64,000 bases of DNA. Origin: Methanobrevibacter ruminantium M1. Its GTDB lineage: Archaea > Methanobacteriota > Methanobacteria > Methanobacteriales > Methanobacteriaceae. The notes below the pieces were generated by a model. The model was not told the origin of the DNA and searched no databases. It worked only from the letters and a program-made list of their open reading frames with translations. A program made the translations under genes and the position numbers. Shown here one piece after another: positions 48,560 to 58,600 of this stretch (position 1 is its first letter; each line of letters begins with the position of its first letter). The stretch lies in assembly GCF_000024185.1 (NCBI RefSeq), contig NC_013790.1:1821501-1885500 (forward strand), in the 5' to 3' direction.

Positions 48560-50516
48560 TTAACCATTTAAAATATTCTGAATCTCTTCTCTAACTATCT
48601 TATTAACCAAACTACCATCTGCTTTTCCTTTTAGCTGTTTCATGCTCATGCCCATTAAAGGACCCATAGCACCCATATTACGCTCTTTAATCATGGATTC
48701 ATTATTTTGAGCTATCTCATGAATTATCGCTCTAACCTCTTCCTCACTTAAAAGGGTAAGGTTAGCATCTTCAGCTATCTTTTCAACATTTTCATCTGGA
48801 TTTTTACAGACTTCCACAAGCAGGTCCTTTAAAGCATCTTTAGAAATTTTATTTGCCTCTAAAAGGGAGAACACTTCTACAAGTTTGTCTTCAGTCAATA
48901 CATCAACATTATATCTTTCCCTCTTTAAATCCCTAAGGTCTGATACAAGGACTGAAGCAACAGTGGTTGGATCCACTTTAACCCTAGCCAATAATGACTC
49001 AAAAGTGTCTCCTAAAAGTCTTCTGACTATTTGGCTAGCTAAATCTTCACTGAGCTTATACTCTGCTTTTATTCTTTCTTTTTTAGCATCTGGAAGCTCT
49101 GGAAGGTTGTTTTTAATTGGCTCAACCATATCATCAGTAATCTGGAACAATGGAATGTCTGTTTCAAGATACATCCTGTTTGCAGTTGGAAGCGGCCTCA
49201 TATATTCTGTGTTTCCATCATCCAATGCCTTTCTTGTCTCCTCTACAACGCCGTCAAATGCCATCTCTGCCCTTCTGATTACCTCATTTAAGGCATTTAT
49301 AGCGATATCCTCATCGTGGGCTACAATGATGATTGCATCTTGAGGGCCGATTTTAAGGAACTCTTTCATAGCATCCACTTCATCTGCCTTGATTCCATAA
49401 GCAGGCAATTCATCTGTATGGAAAAGACCTGAAACACCCATCTTTTTAGCATAGCTAGAGAGCTCTGTTCCGAATCTCCTTCCAGGCTGGACCTCTTTTC
49501 CAATGAGGCCGTCAAAGCCTCTAAGAATTATACCTTTTATGCAGTTGGCCTTTGACAATATCTTAGATGAGGTGTCCTTAAAGACCTCATCAAGGTCGTA
49601 GATTGTATCATCAACGCTAGCATTCCTTGCAATAAGCTCATCCTTAATGTCTGCAAGTGCCAATTGCCTTTGAACCTCTCTTTCAACAATCTCAGGCATA
49701 AGGTCCAAGTCCTGAACACCCTTGATTTCAACCCTTGCACCTCTTGTGATACTGATGTTAACATCCTGTCTGATAGTTCCAAGGCCTCTTTTAACATTTG
49801 TGCTTCTTAAGACCTGTCCGATCATATATGCAACTTCCTTAATCTGTTCCGGATGGTGCATGGAAGGGTCTGTAGTGATTTCTGCAAGTGGAATTCCCAA
49901 TCTGTCAAGCCTAAATTGGGTAAACTCATCATCTGAGTCGATTCTTCTTGCTGCATCCTCTTCAAGGCCTAATGACTCTATAGCCACTCTGCCGTATGGA
50001 GTGTCAAGGTATCCGTCAGTTGCTGCAAGACCTGTTCTTTGGAATCCTCCAGTGTTACTGCCGTCAATAACCTGCTTTCTCATCGTATGGAACTCATCCA
50101 CCATTTTCATATTTAAAAGTGAAGCGATTGTGATACATATGTCAAGAGCTTCCCTGTTTAATGCATGTGGAGGCTCATCATCCATCTCAACAAGACAGGT
50201 GTGATTGTTAAATGATTCGTACTTAAATGTCATGTGTCTTAGAGACTCTTGAAGAGCAGCTCTGTCGATTTGGCCTAATTCACTTTGGGTAGGCCTTAGG
50301 TTTCTGATGATACCGTCATCAAATTCATCATCGGTAAGTTCGGTAGAACATGGACAGAAAAGCTTGTGTTTTGTATTCAATTGCTGGTGAATCTCTAAAC
50401 CCATCATAAGTCCAAGCTCTTCCCAATTTCTTTCTATTTTAGGAGCTTTAGATTTTTTAGATGACTTATTATCTCCTTTACTTTTATTTCCTTTTTTTAG
50501 ATTTATTTTTAGCCAT
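48560..50516 (-). CDS. gatE: Glu-tRNA(Gln) amidotransferase subunit E, with N-terminal +1 frameshift
   Basis: Main frame (from 50407): [19 protein letters not shown], a GatB/E core with a GAD-type insert, and a C-terminal YqeY-like tail ([20 protein letters not shown]), about 615 residues. It works with GatD to turn Glu-tRNA(Gln) into Gln-tRNA(Gln). The only start with a good ribosome site (GGGGGAATAAGT-ATG) is at 50514-50516. It gives MAKNKSKK and then stops after two more codons. One base fewer in the seven-A run (50492-50498) joins it to a Lys-rich extension and [16 protein letters not shown]. Either a slippage site or an indel is present. Confidence 0.85.
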
Positions 50517-50527
50517 ACTTATTCCCC

Positions 50528-51835
50528 CTAGTTCAAGAAATACTTAAGTGAAGAACTTTCATTCAATTCTCCAGCAATATTGGTTTGAATAATCTTTTTA
50601 ACTTCATCTAAACTATCGCTTTGACCAAGAGCCCAAGCCAATTTAACATAAGCGCATTCTGGAGTCATATCCACACCGGAAATAACACCAGCATCCTGCA
50701 ATAGTCTTCCTGTACTGTAAACGTTCATATTGATTGTACCATATAGACATTGTGAGGTCATTACAACAGGAATGCCTTCGTCATTTGCCCTTTGCAATGA
50801 ATCAACCATATAATCTGGAACATGTCCAAGTCCTGTTCCTTCAATGAGCAATCCTTTGTATCCCTTATCGATATGATAGTCAATTATATCAGAGCTTATC
50901 CCAGGGAAAGACTTGATAAGTGCAACCTTGCTTTCAATGTCTGTATTCAATTCCAATTCATTTTCCCCACGTTTGACATATGGGAGATTGACTGATTTTA
51001 CCTTTCCATCCCTTAAAAGAGCTATTGGTTCACTATCAATGCTTCTGAAGGTGTCTCTTCTGCTTGTGTGCATCTTCCTTACCTTTGTACCCTTATGAAG
51101 TGCGCAGTCTCCGTCATCCAATGAGTTATGCATAAGCACTGTAACCTCTGCAATGTCTGATAATGCAGCGCCACATGAGTTGTAGATGTTGAGGAATGCA
51201 TCTGTTGAAGGTCTGTCTGAACTTCTTTGAGCACCTGTAACAACTATAGGAACAGGAGTCTTGATCATAAAGCTCAATGCAGCTGAAGTGTAATGCATAG
51301 TGTCTGTTCCATGTGCAATTACAATTCCGTCAGCCCCACTGCTTATATCGTCAGCAATTGATTCTGCTGCCTTAACCCAGTATTCAGGCTTCATGTTTTC
51401 AGATAATATGTTGTATAATGCCTTCACATCATAGTTTGCAAGGTCTAAAAGCTCAGGGTTTGCTCTAAGAAGGTCCTCTGCTGTGAATTTAGGGTGTACC
51501 GCACCTGTCTTATAGTCAATGATTGAAGAGACTGTACCTCCAGTGGAGATGATTGATATGTTCTGTTTGTTTGGGTCTTTTTCAATTGTATCTCCTTCAA
51601 ATCCTATTTTAGGTTGGTCTCCCTTTTCAATAAGTTCAATAGTTGCAGATTCAATGTTTACTCCAACATTGTAACCGCTATCAAGTTTAATTACAATATA
51701 AGCGTCCTTTGCGTCTTCGGATCTGTCAAGCAATATTCCTTCATAGGAAATATCTTCCTTTGTCACCTTGATAACATCACCAATGGTAACATTTGCCTTA
51801 TCCAAAAACTCTTTAGAAATTTCTTTATAAGTCAT
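50528..51835 (-). CDS. gatD: Glu-tRNA(Gln) amidotransferase subunit D
   Basis: 435 residues: an N-terminal SH3-like domain (about 1-85) followed by an L-asparaginase domain with ISTGGTVSS (catalytic Thr), [13 protein letters not shown] (Thr-Asp pair) and [10 protein letters not shown]. It releases ammonia for GatE. It is the first gene of the gatDE pair; gatE starts 11 nt after its stop. GAGGAATTAA precedes the ATG. Confidence 0.94.
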   Translation of the reverse strand: MTYKEISKEFLDKANVTIGDVIKVTKEDISYEGILLDRSEDAKDAYIVIKLDSGYNVGVNIESATIELIEKGDQPKIGFEGDTIEKDPNKQNISIISTGGTVSSIIDYKTGAVHPKFTAEDLLRANPELLDLANYDVKALYNILSENMKPEYWVKAAESIADDISSGADGIVIAHGTDTMHYTSAALSFMIKTPVPIVVTGAQRSSDRPSTDAFLNIYNSCGAALSDIAEVTVLMHNSLDDGDCALHKGTKVRKMHTSRRDTFRSIDSEPIALLRDGKVKSVNLPYVKRGENELELNTDIESKVALIKSFPGISSDIIDYHIDKGYKGLLIEGTGLGHVPDYMVDSLQRANDEGIPVVMTSQCLYGTINMNVYSTGRLLQDAGVISGVDMTPECAYVKLAWALGQSDSLDEVKKIIQTNIAGELNESSSLKYFLN

Positions 51836-52023
51836 TTAATTCCTCATCTTTTTGTTTTATAAGTTTATTAAAATTATAATTCTTATTCGTTGATTGTAAA
51901 AATCAATATGAATTGTTATAATAAAAATAGATTTGTAATCATTTAAAAATCCATATTATATTTAATTATATTGATTAAAGTATATAATAGTTAGTTTGAA
52001 AAAACGAATTAAAAATAAAATTA

Positions 52024-52163
52024 CTAAAAATAATTAATTCAAAAAAAGATTCAAAAAAGAATTAAAGAAATAGCAATAAAAAAAAAAAAATTCCTAAAAA
52101 TAATTAATTCAAAAAAAGATTCAAAAAAGAATTAAAGAAATAGCAATAAAAAAAAAAAAAAAA
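52024..52163. repeat. 70-bp direct duplication ending in long A runs
   Basis: CTAAAAATAATTAATTC at 52024 recurs at 52094, and about 60 bp match exactly. Each copy ends in an A run (13 and about 19). Confidence 0.85.
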
Positions 52164-52229
52164 AAATTACACGAAAAAGACTAAAAAAGTAAAAAATTCA
52201 CAAAAAATCTAGTTAAATAAAAATTCATA

Positions 52230-52295
52230 AAAAAAAGTCTAATAAAAAAAGAATGGCATAATTGAGCAATTATGTGAATTAATCACAAAATTGCT
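52230..52295 (-). terminator. tRNA-Ala terminator region
   Basis: An imperfect hairpin (AGCAATT..GTGA / TCAC..AATTGCT, 52265-52295) is followed on the minus strand by CTTTTTTTATTAGACTTTTTTTT. Confidence 0.5.
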
Positions 52296-52314
52296 TTTAT
52301 TTAAATTTTTTAAG

Positions 52315-52387
<73 letters not shown>

Positions 52388-52402
52388 AAAAAATTTAAAT
52401 CA

Positions 52403-52415
52403 ACATATATAATAT
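52403..52415 (-). promoter_or_regulatory. TATA box of tRNA-Ala
   Basis: Minus-strand TATTATATATG, about 16-28 nt before the mature 5' end. This is typical for archaeal tRNA genes that start just ahead of the mature end. Confidence 0.55.
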
Positions 52416-52588
52416 TTAACTTTATACTATAAAACTATTTGCTTTCTAAAAATTATGATTTAATACTTATAGATAAAAACTATTTAAATATCACTAATGA
52501 AGACTTTGAATCTTAAGTGACTTAAGAAAATATATAAAAAGTTACAAATAACATATCTATTAATAATAAGCCAATATTAAGTGAAACC

Positions 52589-53428
52589 ATGGAATTAACT
52601 AGCTACTTAAGTCAAATAATCATTTCAGTGATAATATTTATCATCCTATGCCTCCTAGCAAATCAAGTGAAAAAAATAATAGAAAAGCATTACGGAATAC
52701 ATTTAAATCCTAATGATTTTCTTCCTATTGAAGAGATTAAATCATTAATGCAGCTTTATTTTTTGCTCATAATACTGCTTATTTACATATGCATCATGAA
52801 CTTCTTTTTTAACAATTTTGGAATAAGCGGGGAATTGATCTTTATCAATTCATTAATAGACATTATCTTATCAGTATTTCTAGTGACAATATATTATGAC
52901 GGCTCTACAAGAGGCAAGATAATTAGCATATTCCTTTTGCCTATTGTATCCATATCCTATATCCTCTTTGGAGGATCATTAATTAGATATTGGGATTTCA
53001 TCCGCATCCCTATACTGCTCTATCTGGTTGTGATTTTCTATAACAAGTTTATAGATTATACAGAAAGAAATAACCTTGGAAAAACAATTCTAATCCTATT
53101 AAGCATTATCTATACAGGAATTCTCTTAACAATAGTCTTAGAAAAACAAAATCCTATAGATGCAGTGGCAATGGTTACAAATGCAATTACAAGCAATGGA
53201 TATGCCGCTTTAGGAGACAGCGAAGGAGGAGTCTTGACTAGCGTATTCCTAGCTTGGGGAGGATATATTATTTCAGGAGTCGCTACAGCCACATTAGCTG
53301 CAGATATCATTCATAGAAACTCTAGAAAGAAATTTAGGAATATGGAAACTAAGATAGACAATCTTGAGAATAAGATTGATAATCTGGAACGGATAATTGT
53401 TGAATCTCAAAAGGAGAATGAAGAATAA
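52589..53428 (+). CDS. Ion-channel-like membrane protein with C-terminal coiled coil
   Basis: 279 residues with about six to seven transmembrane helices. The last third looks like a pore module: VAMVTNAITSNGYAALGD (P-loop, residues about 194-209), then helix VLTSVFLAWGGYIISGVATATLA, as in two-helix K+ channels. The filter position reads T201-S-N-G-Y-A instead of TVGYG. A coiled coil (NMETKIDNLENKIDNLERI) ends the protein. I call it channel-like; selectivity and even transport are unproven. AAGTGAAACC precedes ATG. Confidence 0.6.
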   Translation: MELTSYLSQIIISVIIFIILCLLANQVKKIIEKHYGIHLNPNDFLPIEEIKSLMQLYFLLIILLIYICIMNFFFNNFGISGELIFINSLIDIILSVFLVTIYYDGSTRGKIISIFLLPIVSISYILFGGSLIRYWDFIRIPILLYLVVIFYNKFIDYTERNNLGKTILILLSIIYTGILLTIVLEKQNPIDAVAMVTNAITSNGYAALGDSEGGVLTSVFLAWGGYIISGVATATLAADIIHRNSRKKFRNMETKIDNLENKIDNLERIIVESQKENEE

Positions 53429-53586
53429 AAACAAGTCCGAAAAAGCGAAGTTAAAATAAAATCTTTAAAAATAGTTAAAATAATAAAAAAAGCAAAATTA
53501 CAAAAAGAATTAAAGAATTAAGTTTTTAAAAAACTTAATTAAAAAAACAAATTAAAACAACAGTTACATCTATTGTCTAATGAAAA

Positions 53587-53600
53587 TGTACAATTGTACA
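53587..53600. promoter_or_regulatory. Perfect 14-bp palindrome beside a TATA-like element
   Basis: TGTACAATTGTACA is self-complementary, 10 bp before ATTATATATA. The arrangement is that of a regulator operator next to a promoter, in a gap where neighbouring genes need none. Confidence 0.4.
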
Positions 53601-53639
53601 TGAAAGTATCATTATATATAGCTTATATATAATCGAGGA

Positions 53640-53775
53640 TTATGTCTCCCTCGTTTAGGACAATTAACATTCCTAAAAATACTAAAAAACTAAAAAATAC
53701 AGTCATAAACATTTAGCGACTCCATTTTTAAAGTTCTATAATATGATAGAACCAATTATTAACATGACTTTTTTT
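53640..53775 (+). ncRNA. Candidate small RNA (low confidence)
   Basis: The stretch starts about 25 bp after the TATA-like ATTATATATA. It contains two small stem-loops (CGAGG/CCTCG partly at its start, GTTCTAT/ATAGAAC near its end) and finishes in a T run, as expected of an archaeal terminator. Only weak sequence evidence; it is not a known family to me. Confidence 0.25.
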
Positions 53776-54111
53776 ATAAAAAAATCATATCTTATCTAAT
53801 ATTATAAATGAACTAGTATATAAATACATACTATTTAAATCCCCTAATCGTTCGTATTTTCTCGATTAAACTACGAACAATCTTTTATTTTTATAAAAAA
53901 ATCATGACAAATCATTATAAACAATTATAAATTATTACAAATCATTATGAATCATTACAAATAGTTATAAATCATTATAAATTATTACAAACTAGGGCAA
54001 ATTAGACAAATAGTAATATCCATAGTCCTCCAAGAAAAATAAAAAGAAAAATTAATAAAAATAATAATAAAAATAAAAAATAAAAATAAAAAAAGTACTT
54101 AAATAAATGGA

Positions 54112-54540
54112 TCAGTCCTCATCCTCAGAGATTATCTGATTGTAGAGCTCAAAAAGAGTCTTTTCACGCTTATCCTTTTTCAGATTGCATTCCCAAACTG
54201 TAATCACATTCCACCCCATATCTTCAAGCTCCTTCTTATTGCGCTTATCACGATCCCTGTTTCCATAAAGCTTCTTTTCCCAGTACTCAACATTTGACTT
54301 TGGAATCTTAGCATGCTTGCATCCCTCATGGAGATGCCAGAAGCAGCCATGAACAAAGACAACAGTATTGTATTTAGGCAGAACAACATCTGGACTGCCA
54401 GGATATCGCTTGTCATTCTTTCTAAAGCGAAGCCCTTTAGAGAACAGGTAGCTTCTAACAAGGATCTCAGGCTTGGTGTCCTTGCCTCTAATCCTTGACA
54501 TGATATAACTCCTCTTCTCTTTGCTAAACTTGTCTGCCAT
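54112..54540 (-). CDS. vsr: Very short patch repair endonuclease (Vsr), orphan
   Basis: 142 residues of the Vsr family: SYIMSRIRGKDTKPE, PGSPDVVLPKYNTVVFVHGCFWHLHEGC (the metal Asp and zinc-binding Cys/His) and DMGWNVITVWECNL. Vsr nicks T:G mismatches made by deamination of 5-methylcytosine, and its gene normally lies next to a cytosine methyltransferase. No methyltransferase gene is in this window. The ATG at 54538-54540 follows the GTGAT ribosome site; the GTG at 54549 is not used. Confidence 0.92.
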   Translation of the reverse strand: MADKFSKEKRSYIMSRIRGKDTKPEILVRSYLFSKGLRFRKNDKRYPGSPDVVLPKYNTVVFVHGCFWHLHEGCKHAKIPKSNVEYWEKKLYGNRDRDKRNKKELEDMGWNVITVWECNLKKDKREKTLFELYNQIISEDED

Positions 54541-54608
54541 AAAAATCACTTTAATGGGAATACATAATGACTTATTTTCAATTAATCAAAAACAGTTTTT
54601 ATCTTGAA

Positions 54609-55355
54609 TCACTTATATTCAAAGCTTGGCATAAGCTCCAACTTGAACTTATTCAAATCATGGAGGTAATCGATTCTTTCTTTTGTAGTTTTGTCCTCAA
54701 TTTCGCCAGTTCGTATATACTTATCCAACACATCATAAGTAAATCCAAGCTTCTCTTCATCAGATTGGTCAGAGAGTCCATCAATCGGTACCTTATCCAC
54801 TATCTCACTCGGTAAATTAAGGCTTCTTCCAATTTCCTTAACTTCACTTACTGTCAGGTTTGAAAGTGGGCTGAAGTCACCGGCACCATCCCCATATCTT
54901 GTGGCATATCCCACCCAATCTTCTGAAAGATTGCAGTTGTTTGCCACCCTTCCGTTGTTAGACTGGCTTATGGCATATAAGGTGGACATTCTAATCCTTG
55001 GAGGAAGGTTGATTCTTGTCTGTTCGGATATTTCAATGCCAGATTTGGTCATTTGACTTAATACACCATCTACAGCATCCCTTATATTTATTATGTAATG
55101 CTTTATGTCTAAATGACTTACAAGAAGCTTTGCATAGTCAATGTCTGATTGCACTCCATTAGGCATAAGGACTCCGATAACCCTGTCCTTTCCAAGTGCC
55201 TCTGTGCATAAGGCTGCCACCACTGCACTGTCCTTTCCTCCGGATATTCCTATAATTGCATTGCAGCCCTTGCCGTTTTCTTCAAAAAAAGCTTGAATCC
55301 ATTTAATGCATTGGTTTTTAGCATCCTCTGCATCAAAATTGTTATTTTCAGTGAT
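54609..55355 (-). CDS. nadE: NH3-dependent NAD+ synthetase (AUC start)
   Basis: 248 residues once the start is corrected. The ammonia-dependent NadE fold shows IIGISGGKDSAVVAAL (PP-loop) and later YATRYGDGAGDFSPLSNLTVSE; no glutaminase domain is present. The first GTG in frame lies at the end of the PP-loop, so it cannot be the start. Upstream codons run ITENNNFDAEDAKNQCIKWIQAFFEEN. ATC at 55353-55355 sits 5 nt after GAGGAG, and a TAA lies seven codons before it. Confidence 0.88.
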   Translation of the reverse strand: MTENNNFDAEDAKNQCIKWIQAFFEENGKGCNAIIGISGGKDSAVVAALCTEALGKDRVIGVLMPNGVQSDIDYAKLLVSHLDIKHYIINIRDAVDGVLSQMTKSGIEISEQTRINLPPRIRMSTLYAISQSNNGRVANNCNLSEDWVGYATRYGDGAGDFSPLSNLTVSEVKEIGRSLNLPSEIVDKVPIDGLSDQSDEEKLGFTYDVLDKYIRTGEIEDKTTKERIDYLHDLNKFKLELMPSFEYK

Positions 55356-55360
55356 ATTAT

Positions 55361-55367
55361 CTCCTCT
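55361..55367 (-). promoter_or_regulatory. Shine-Dalgarno before the nadE ATC start
   Basis: AGAGGAG, 5 nt before ATC at 55355-55353; an ATG just upstream (overlapping this site) is out of frame and stops at once. Confidence 0.65.
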
Positions 55368-55455
55368 TATACATTATTAAAATGTGAATTTTGATTAATG
55401 CCTCTAGATAATATTTTCAATTTTTTATATAATAAAGGTTTTTAAAAAATATCCG

Positions 55456-55556
55456 TTAAAAAAAAGTGGTTAAAAAAAGTGGTTAAAAAAAGTGGTTAAA
55501 AAAAGTGGTTAAAAAAAGTGGTTAAAAAAAGTGGTTAAAAAAAGTGGTTAAAAAAA
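55456..55556. repeat. Seven 13-bp tandem repeats
   Basis: The unit GTGGTTAAAAAAA is repeated with exact 13-bp period (GTGG at 55466, 55479, 55492, 55505, 55518, 55531, 55544). Confidence 0.92.
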
Positions 55557-55659
55557 TAAAAAAAATAAAATTATAAAAAGAGAATAAAGAATTCTTTAAA
55601 ATTAAAATAATAAAAAGAAAATTGAATAAATCTTTAAAAATAGTGAAAAGTGAGAGAAA

Positions 55660-57153
55660 TTAATTAATGTTTTCTCTCAACCATTTAGCCCCTGCATCCA
55701 ATACCTTTAGATTTATATCAATAAGCTTTGGCTTAGCTGCAAAGGTTTCCTTAATACCTTCGGCAAAGGCATCTTGAGATAGTATAGGGCTGTCCTTTCC
55801 AAGCTCCATAAGAGCACCTAAAATGGCAGTGTTCATAGCCTTGGCATTGCCTATTTCAGTTGCTATCTCTCTTGCTGGAATGGAAATAATCTTTACGTTA
55901 TCCTTAACATCAAGATTGTCATTTGTGTAGTTTCCTGCTCTTGAATCATAAAGAATGGTTCCGCCCTCTTTTACATCGATTGAATACTTTTCAAGGGATG
56001 GCTTGTTCATTGCAATTAGAACGTCACATTCCTCTACAACAGGAGATCCGATAGTCTTTGCTGAGATTGTTACAGAACAGTTGGAAGTTCCTCCCCTTTG
56101 CTCCGGACCGTAGCTTGGATACCAAGACACTTCTTTTCCCTCACTGCATGCAGCTTGAGCAAGGGTAAGACCTGTGCTTAAGACTCCTTGGCCTCCGAAA
56201 CCGACTATCTTTACCTTGCAGTCTTCAAAGTCATCTTCAACTTCAGCGATTTCTTTTGTTCTGTCTACGCCAAATGCCTTATCCAATGATTCAATAGAGA
56301 AGTCACTCACATTCCTTTCAACAGGAGCCCTTTCCTTAGATAGGTCTCTGAATCTCTTTACTGGAAACTCTTTACCCATCTCATTGATTAGGAAGTCTTC
56401 AACTCCTTTTACATCCCTTCTTATATTGGTTGGGCATGGAGACAATACTTCAACAAATGAGTATCCTTTTCCTTCCTTTTGAATCATAAGGGCTTTTTTA
56501 ATAGCTATCTTTGCCTTTCTAATAAGCTTAGGGTTTGCAAGAGACACCCTTTCAATAAATACAGGTGCCTTAAGATTGTCTACAAGCTCACACATATGTA
56601 ATGGATATCCTGCATAATGAGGGTCCCTTCCGTTTTGGCAAGTCACTGTTCTCTCTCCCACAAGTGTGGTAGGTGCCATTTGGCCCCCTGTCATTCCGTA
56701 AACTGTATTGTTTACAAAGAAAACAGCAATCTTTTCTCCACGGTTAGCTGCCTGCAATGTTTCATTAAGACCGATGGATGCTAAGTCTCCATCTCCCTGA
56801 TAGCTCATTACAATTGCATTGTCTTCAGCTCTAGATATGCCTGTAGCAACTGCTGGAGCTCTACCGTGAGCAGTCTGCACATTTCCGCAGTTGAAATAGT
56901 AGTATCCGAATACTGAACATCCTACAGGAGAAATCATGACGCATCTATCTTGTATATTGAGCTCATCCATGACTTCTGCAATTAGCTTGTGTAAAATACC
57001 GTGACCGCATCCTGCGCAGTAGTGGGTATTGTAAATGTCATTTCCCTTTCTTGGGAAGGAATCATATAAGGATTCTGGCTTTTTAATAACTCTTTCTTCT
57101 ACTTGGCTAGATTTTGCCTTTTCTACGTTTTTATCTACCTTAATATCAGTCAT
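55660..57153 (-). CDS. vorA: 2-oxoisovalerate:ferredoxin oxidoreductase, fused TPP and gamma subunit
   Basis: 497 residues with a beta-type TPP domain ([38 protein letters not shown]). A gamma-type domain is fused behind it from about residue 310 ([29 protein letters not shown]). This fusion is that of methanogen VorA. The complex interconverts branched 2-oxoacids and acyl-CoA with ferredoxin. The gene is third in the vorCBA cluster, and its GGGAGGC site lies in the vorB end region. Confidence 0.88.
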   Translation of the reverse strand: MTDIKVDKNVEKAKSSQVEERVIKKPESLYDSFPRKGNDIYNTHYCAGCGHGILHKLIAEVMDELNIQDRCVMISPVGCSVFGYYYFNCGNVQTAHGRAPAVATGISRAEDNAIVMSYQGDGDLASIGLNETLQAANRGEKIAVFFVNNTVYGMTGGQMAPTTLVGERTVTCQNGRDPHYAGYPLHMCELVDNLKAPVFIERVSLANPKLIRKAKIAIKKALMIQKEGKGYSFVEVLSPCPTNIRRDVKGVEDFLINEMGKEFPVKRFRDLSKERAPVERNVSDFSIESLDKAFGVDRTKEIAEVEDDFEDCKVKIVGFGGQGVLSTGLTLAQAACSEGKEVSWYPSYGPEQRGGTSNCSVTISAKTIGSPVVEECDVLIAMNKPSLEKYSIDVKEGGTILYDSRAGNYTNDNLDVKDNVKIISIPAREIATEIGNAKAMNTAILGALMELGKDSPILSQDAFAEGIKETFAAKPKLIDINLKVLDAGAKWLRENIN

Positions 57154-57165
57154 CTTAAAGCCTCC

Positions 57166-58332
57166 CTAATCTACCATCCTGTGATTGTGATAGTTGTCAT
57201 TATCCAATTCTTCCTTATAGTCCTTATCTGAGAGGTAGGATTTGTCAAATTCCTTGTCTTCACTGTCAACCTTATGGCGTTCATCGCTTCCTACCATTTG
57301 GTATATTTCATTTAGAATGTCCTTAAGCTCTATAACGTTTCCGCCCATTCTGTTTACCAAATGGACCTCGTCGTAATTTGCAGCTGCCTTAATATCTTCT
57401 CTTAATTGACCGTTACTCATTTCAACAGAGATGAATTGGACACCTTCATCTGCTAATTCCTTGATTCTTTTTTCTGGGAATGGGAATAATGTGATTGGTC
57501 TAAGTAATCCCAACTTAATTCCCTTTTCTCTTGCAATGTCAACAGCAGTTCTGGATAATCTGCTGCTTGTACCATAGGAAACGATTACATATTCTGCATC
57601 ATCAAGCATATACTCTTCATAGACAACTTCATTCTCTCTGATTTTTTCATACTTTTCCTGAATTTGGAAATTAAAGTCCTCTAGTTGATTGAAGTCTAAA
57701 AAGATTGAAGTTACAAGGTTATTCATGGTTTCCTTGCTTCCCCTTACAGACCAGGAATTGTCAATTACAGGTTCAACAGCTTCCTCTGGGAATTTCAATG
57801 GCTCTGCCATCTGTCCAAGAACAGCGTCAGCAAGGACAACTACAGGGTTTCTGTATTTGTTTGAAAGCTCAAATGCCTTCATTGTCAAGTCACACATTTC
57901 CTGTACGCTGTTTGGTGCAAGGACAATGTTTTTGTAGTTTCCATGGCCTCCACCTTTGACTATCTGGTTGTAGTCCCCTTGTTCAGGGCCGATGTTTCCA
58001 AGACCAGGACCTGCTCTCATAACGTCAACGATAACTGCAGGAAGCTCAGCACCAGCTAAATAGGTGAATCCTTCTTGCATAAGGCTTATTCCAGGACCTG
58101 ATGAAGCGCTCATTACCCTGTGACCTGTGGAAGCTCCGCCATATATCATATTGACAGATGCCTCTTCACTTTCAGCCTGGACGAATTTTCTTCCAAGCAT
58201 TGGAAAGTATTTGGAAGCCTCGTGGAGGATTTCGCTTGCAGGGGTGATCGGATAACCGAAGAAGCAATCACAGCCAGCATACAATGCACCGATGATTACA
58301 GCAGTGTTTCCTTTAACTATTTGATTAGACAT
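57166..58332 (-). CDS. vorB: 2-oxoisovalerate:ferredoxin oxidoreductase alpha subunit
   Basis: 388 residues of the alpha-type pyrimidine-binding chain: [35 protein letters not shown] and a C-terminal [10 protein letters not shown]. The start overlaps the vorC stop (TAATG) with GCAGGTGAT in the vorC end, so the two are coupled. Confidence 0.88.
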   Translation of the reverse strand: MSNQIVKGNTAVIIGALYAGCDCFFGYPITPASEILHEASKYFPMLGRKFVQAESEEASVNMIYGGASTGHRVMSASSGPGISLMQEGFTYLAGAELPAVIVDVMRAGPGLGNIGPEQGDYNQIVKGGGHGNYKNIVLAPNSVQEMCDLTMKAFELSNKYRNPVVVLADAVLGQMAEPLKFPEEAVEPVIDNSWSVRGSKETMNNLVTSIFLDFNQLEDFNFQIQEKYEKIRENEVVYEEYMLDDAEYVIVSYGTSSRLSRTAVDIAREKGIKLGLLRPITLFPFPEKRIKELADEGVQFISVEMSNGQLREDIKAAANYDEVHLVNRMGGNVIELKDILNEIYQMVGSDERHKVDSEDKEFDKSYLSDKDYKEELDNDNYHNHRMVD

Positions 58333-58586
58333 TAGGCATCACCTGCTGATTTTCTTAATCTTTTAGGAATATGAACTTCAATGGCTAATGGTTCCGGGCA
58401 GGTGTAATAACAGTCCCCGCAACCGATACAGCCTTCTCCTGTATATTCTGCATATTGATATCCGCTATCATTAATCTCTTCACTTAACTTAAGGCAGCCT
58501 TCCTTACATGCAGTTATGCATCTTAAGCATGCCTTACAGTTGTTTTTGCTAATGATAGGGTATGGTTTGATTTGATTTACTTTCAT
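58332..58586 (-). CDS. vorC: 2-oxoisovalerate:ferredoxin oxidoreductase ferredoxin (delta) subunit
   Basis: 84 residues with two [4Fe-4S] motifs ([15 protein letters not shown] and [12 protein letters not shown]) connecting the TPP site to ferredoxin. It is first in vorCBA and separated from the upstream acyl-CoA synthetase only by a tandem duplication (58601-58735). Confidence 0.88.
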   Translation of the reverse strand: MKVNQIKPYPIISKNNCKACLRCITACKEGCLKLSEEINDSGYQYAEYTGEGCIGCGDCYYTCPEPLAIEVHIPKRLRKSAGDA

Positions 58587-58600
58587 TTACACACTATCCA

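Larger units (their letters stand above)
51836..52314. other. Intergenic region between gatD and tRNA-Ala
   Basis: Holds the gatD promoter region, a 70-bp direct duplication (52024-52163), a long A run around 52145-52166 and the hairpin/T-rich terminator of the tRNA (52230-52295). No gene seen. Confidence 0.5.
53429..54111. other. Convergent intergenic region with palindromes and promoter-like sites
   Basis: Both flanking genes end here, so no promoter is expected. In plus order it holds a perfect palindrome TGTACAATTGTACA (53587-53600), an inverted repeat ATTATATATA-GCT-TATATATAAT (53611-53633) and a hairpin CGAGG/CCTCG (53634-53653). After these come GTTCTAT/ATAGAAC (53733-53752), a T run (53768-53775), AGTATATAAATAC (53814-53826) and GTTCGTA/TACGAAC (53850-53878). 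Degenerate 11-bp repeats (AAATCATTATA/AAATTATTACA, about 53900-53990) close the region. A short non-coding RNA at about 53640-53775 is possible. Confidence 0.45.
55356..55659. other. Intergenic region upstream of nadE
   Basis: 304 bp between the nadE start and the vorA stop. It contains the 13-bp array, A/T-rich flanks and the nadE ribosome site. Confidence 0.5.

Noticed and set aside
53642-53716. 24-codon ORF MSPSFRTINIPK... in the convergent gap
   Set aside because: It is preceded by GAGGATT but is very short and Lys/Asn-rich as expected by chance. A non-coding transcript is at least as likely.
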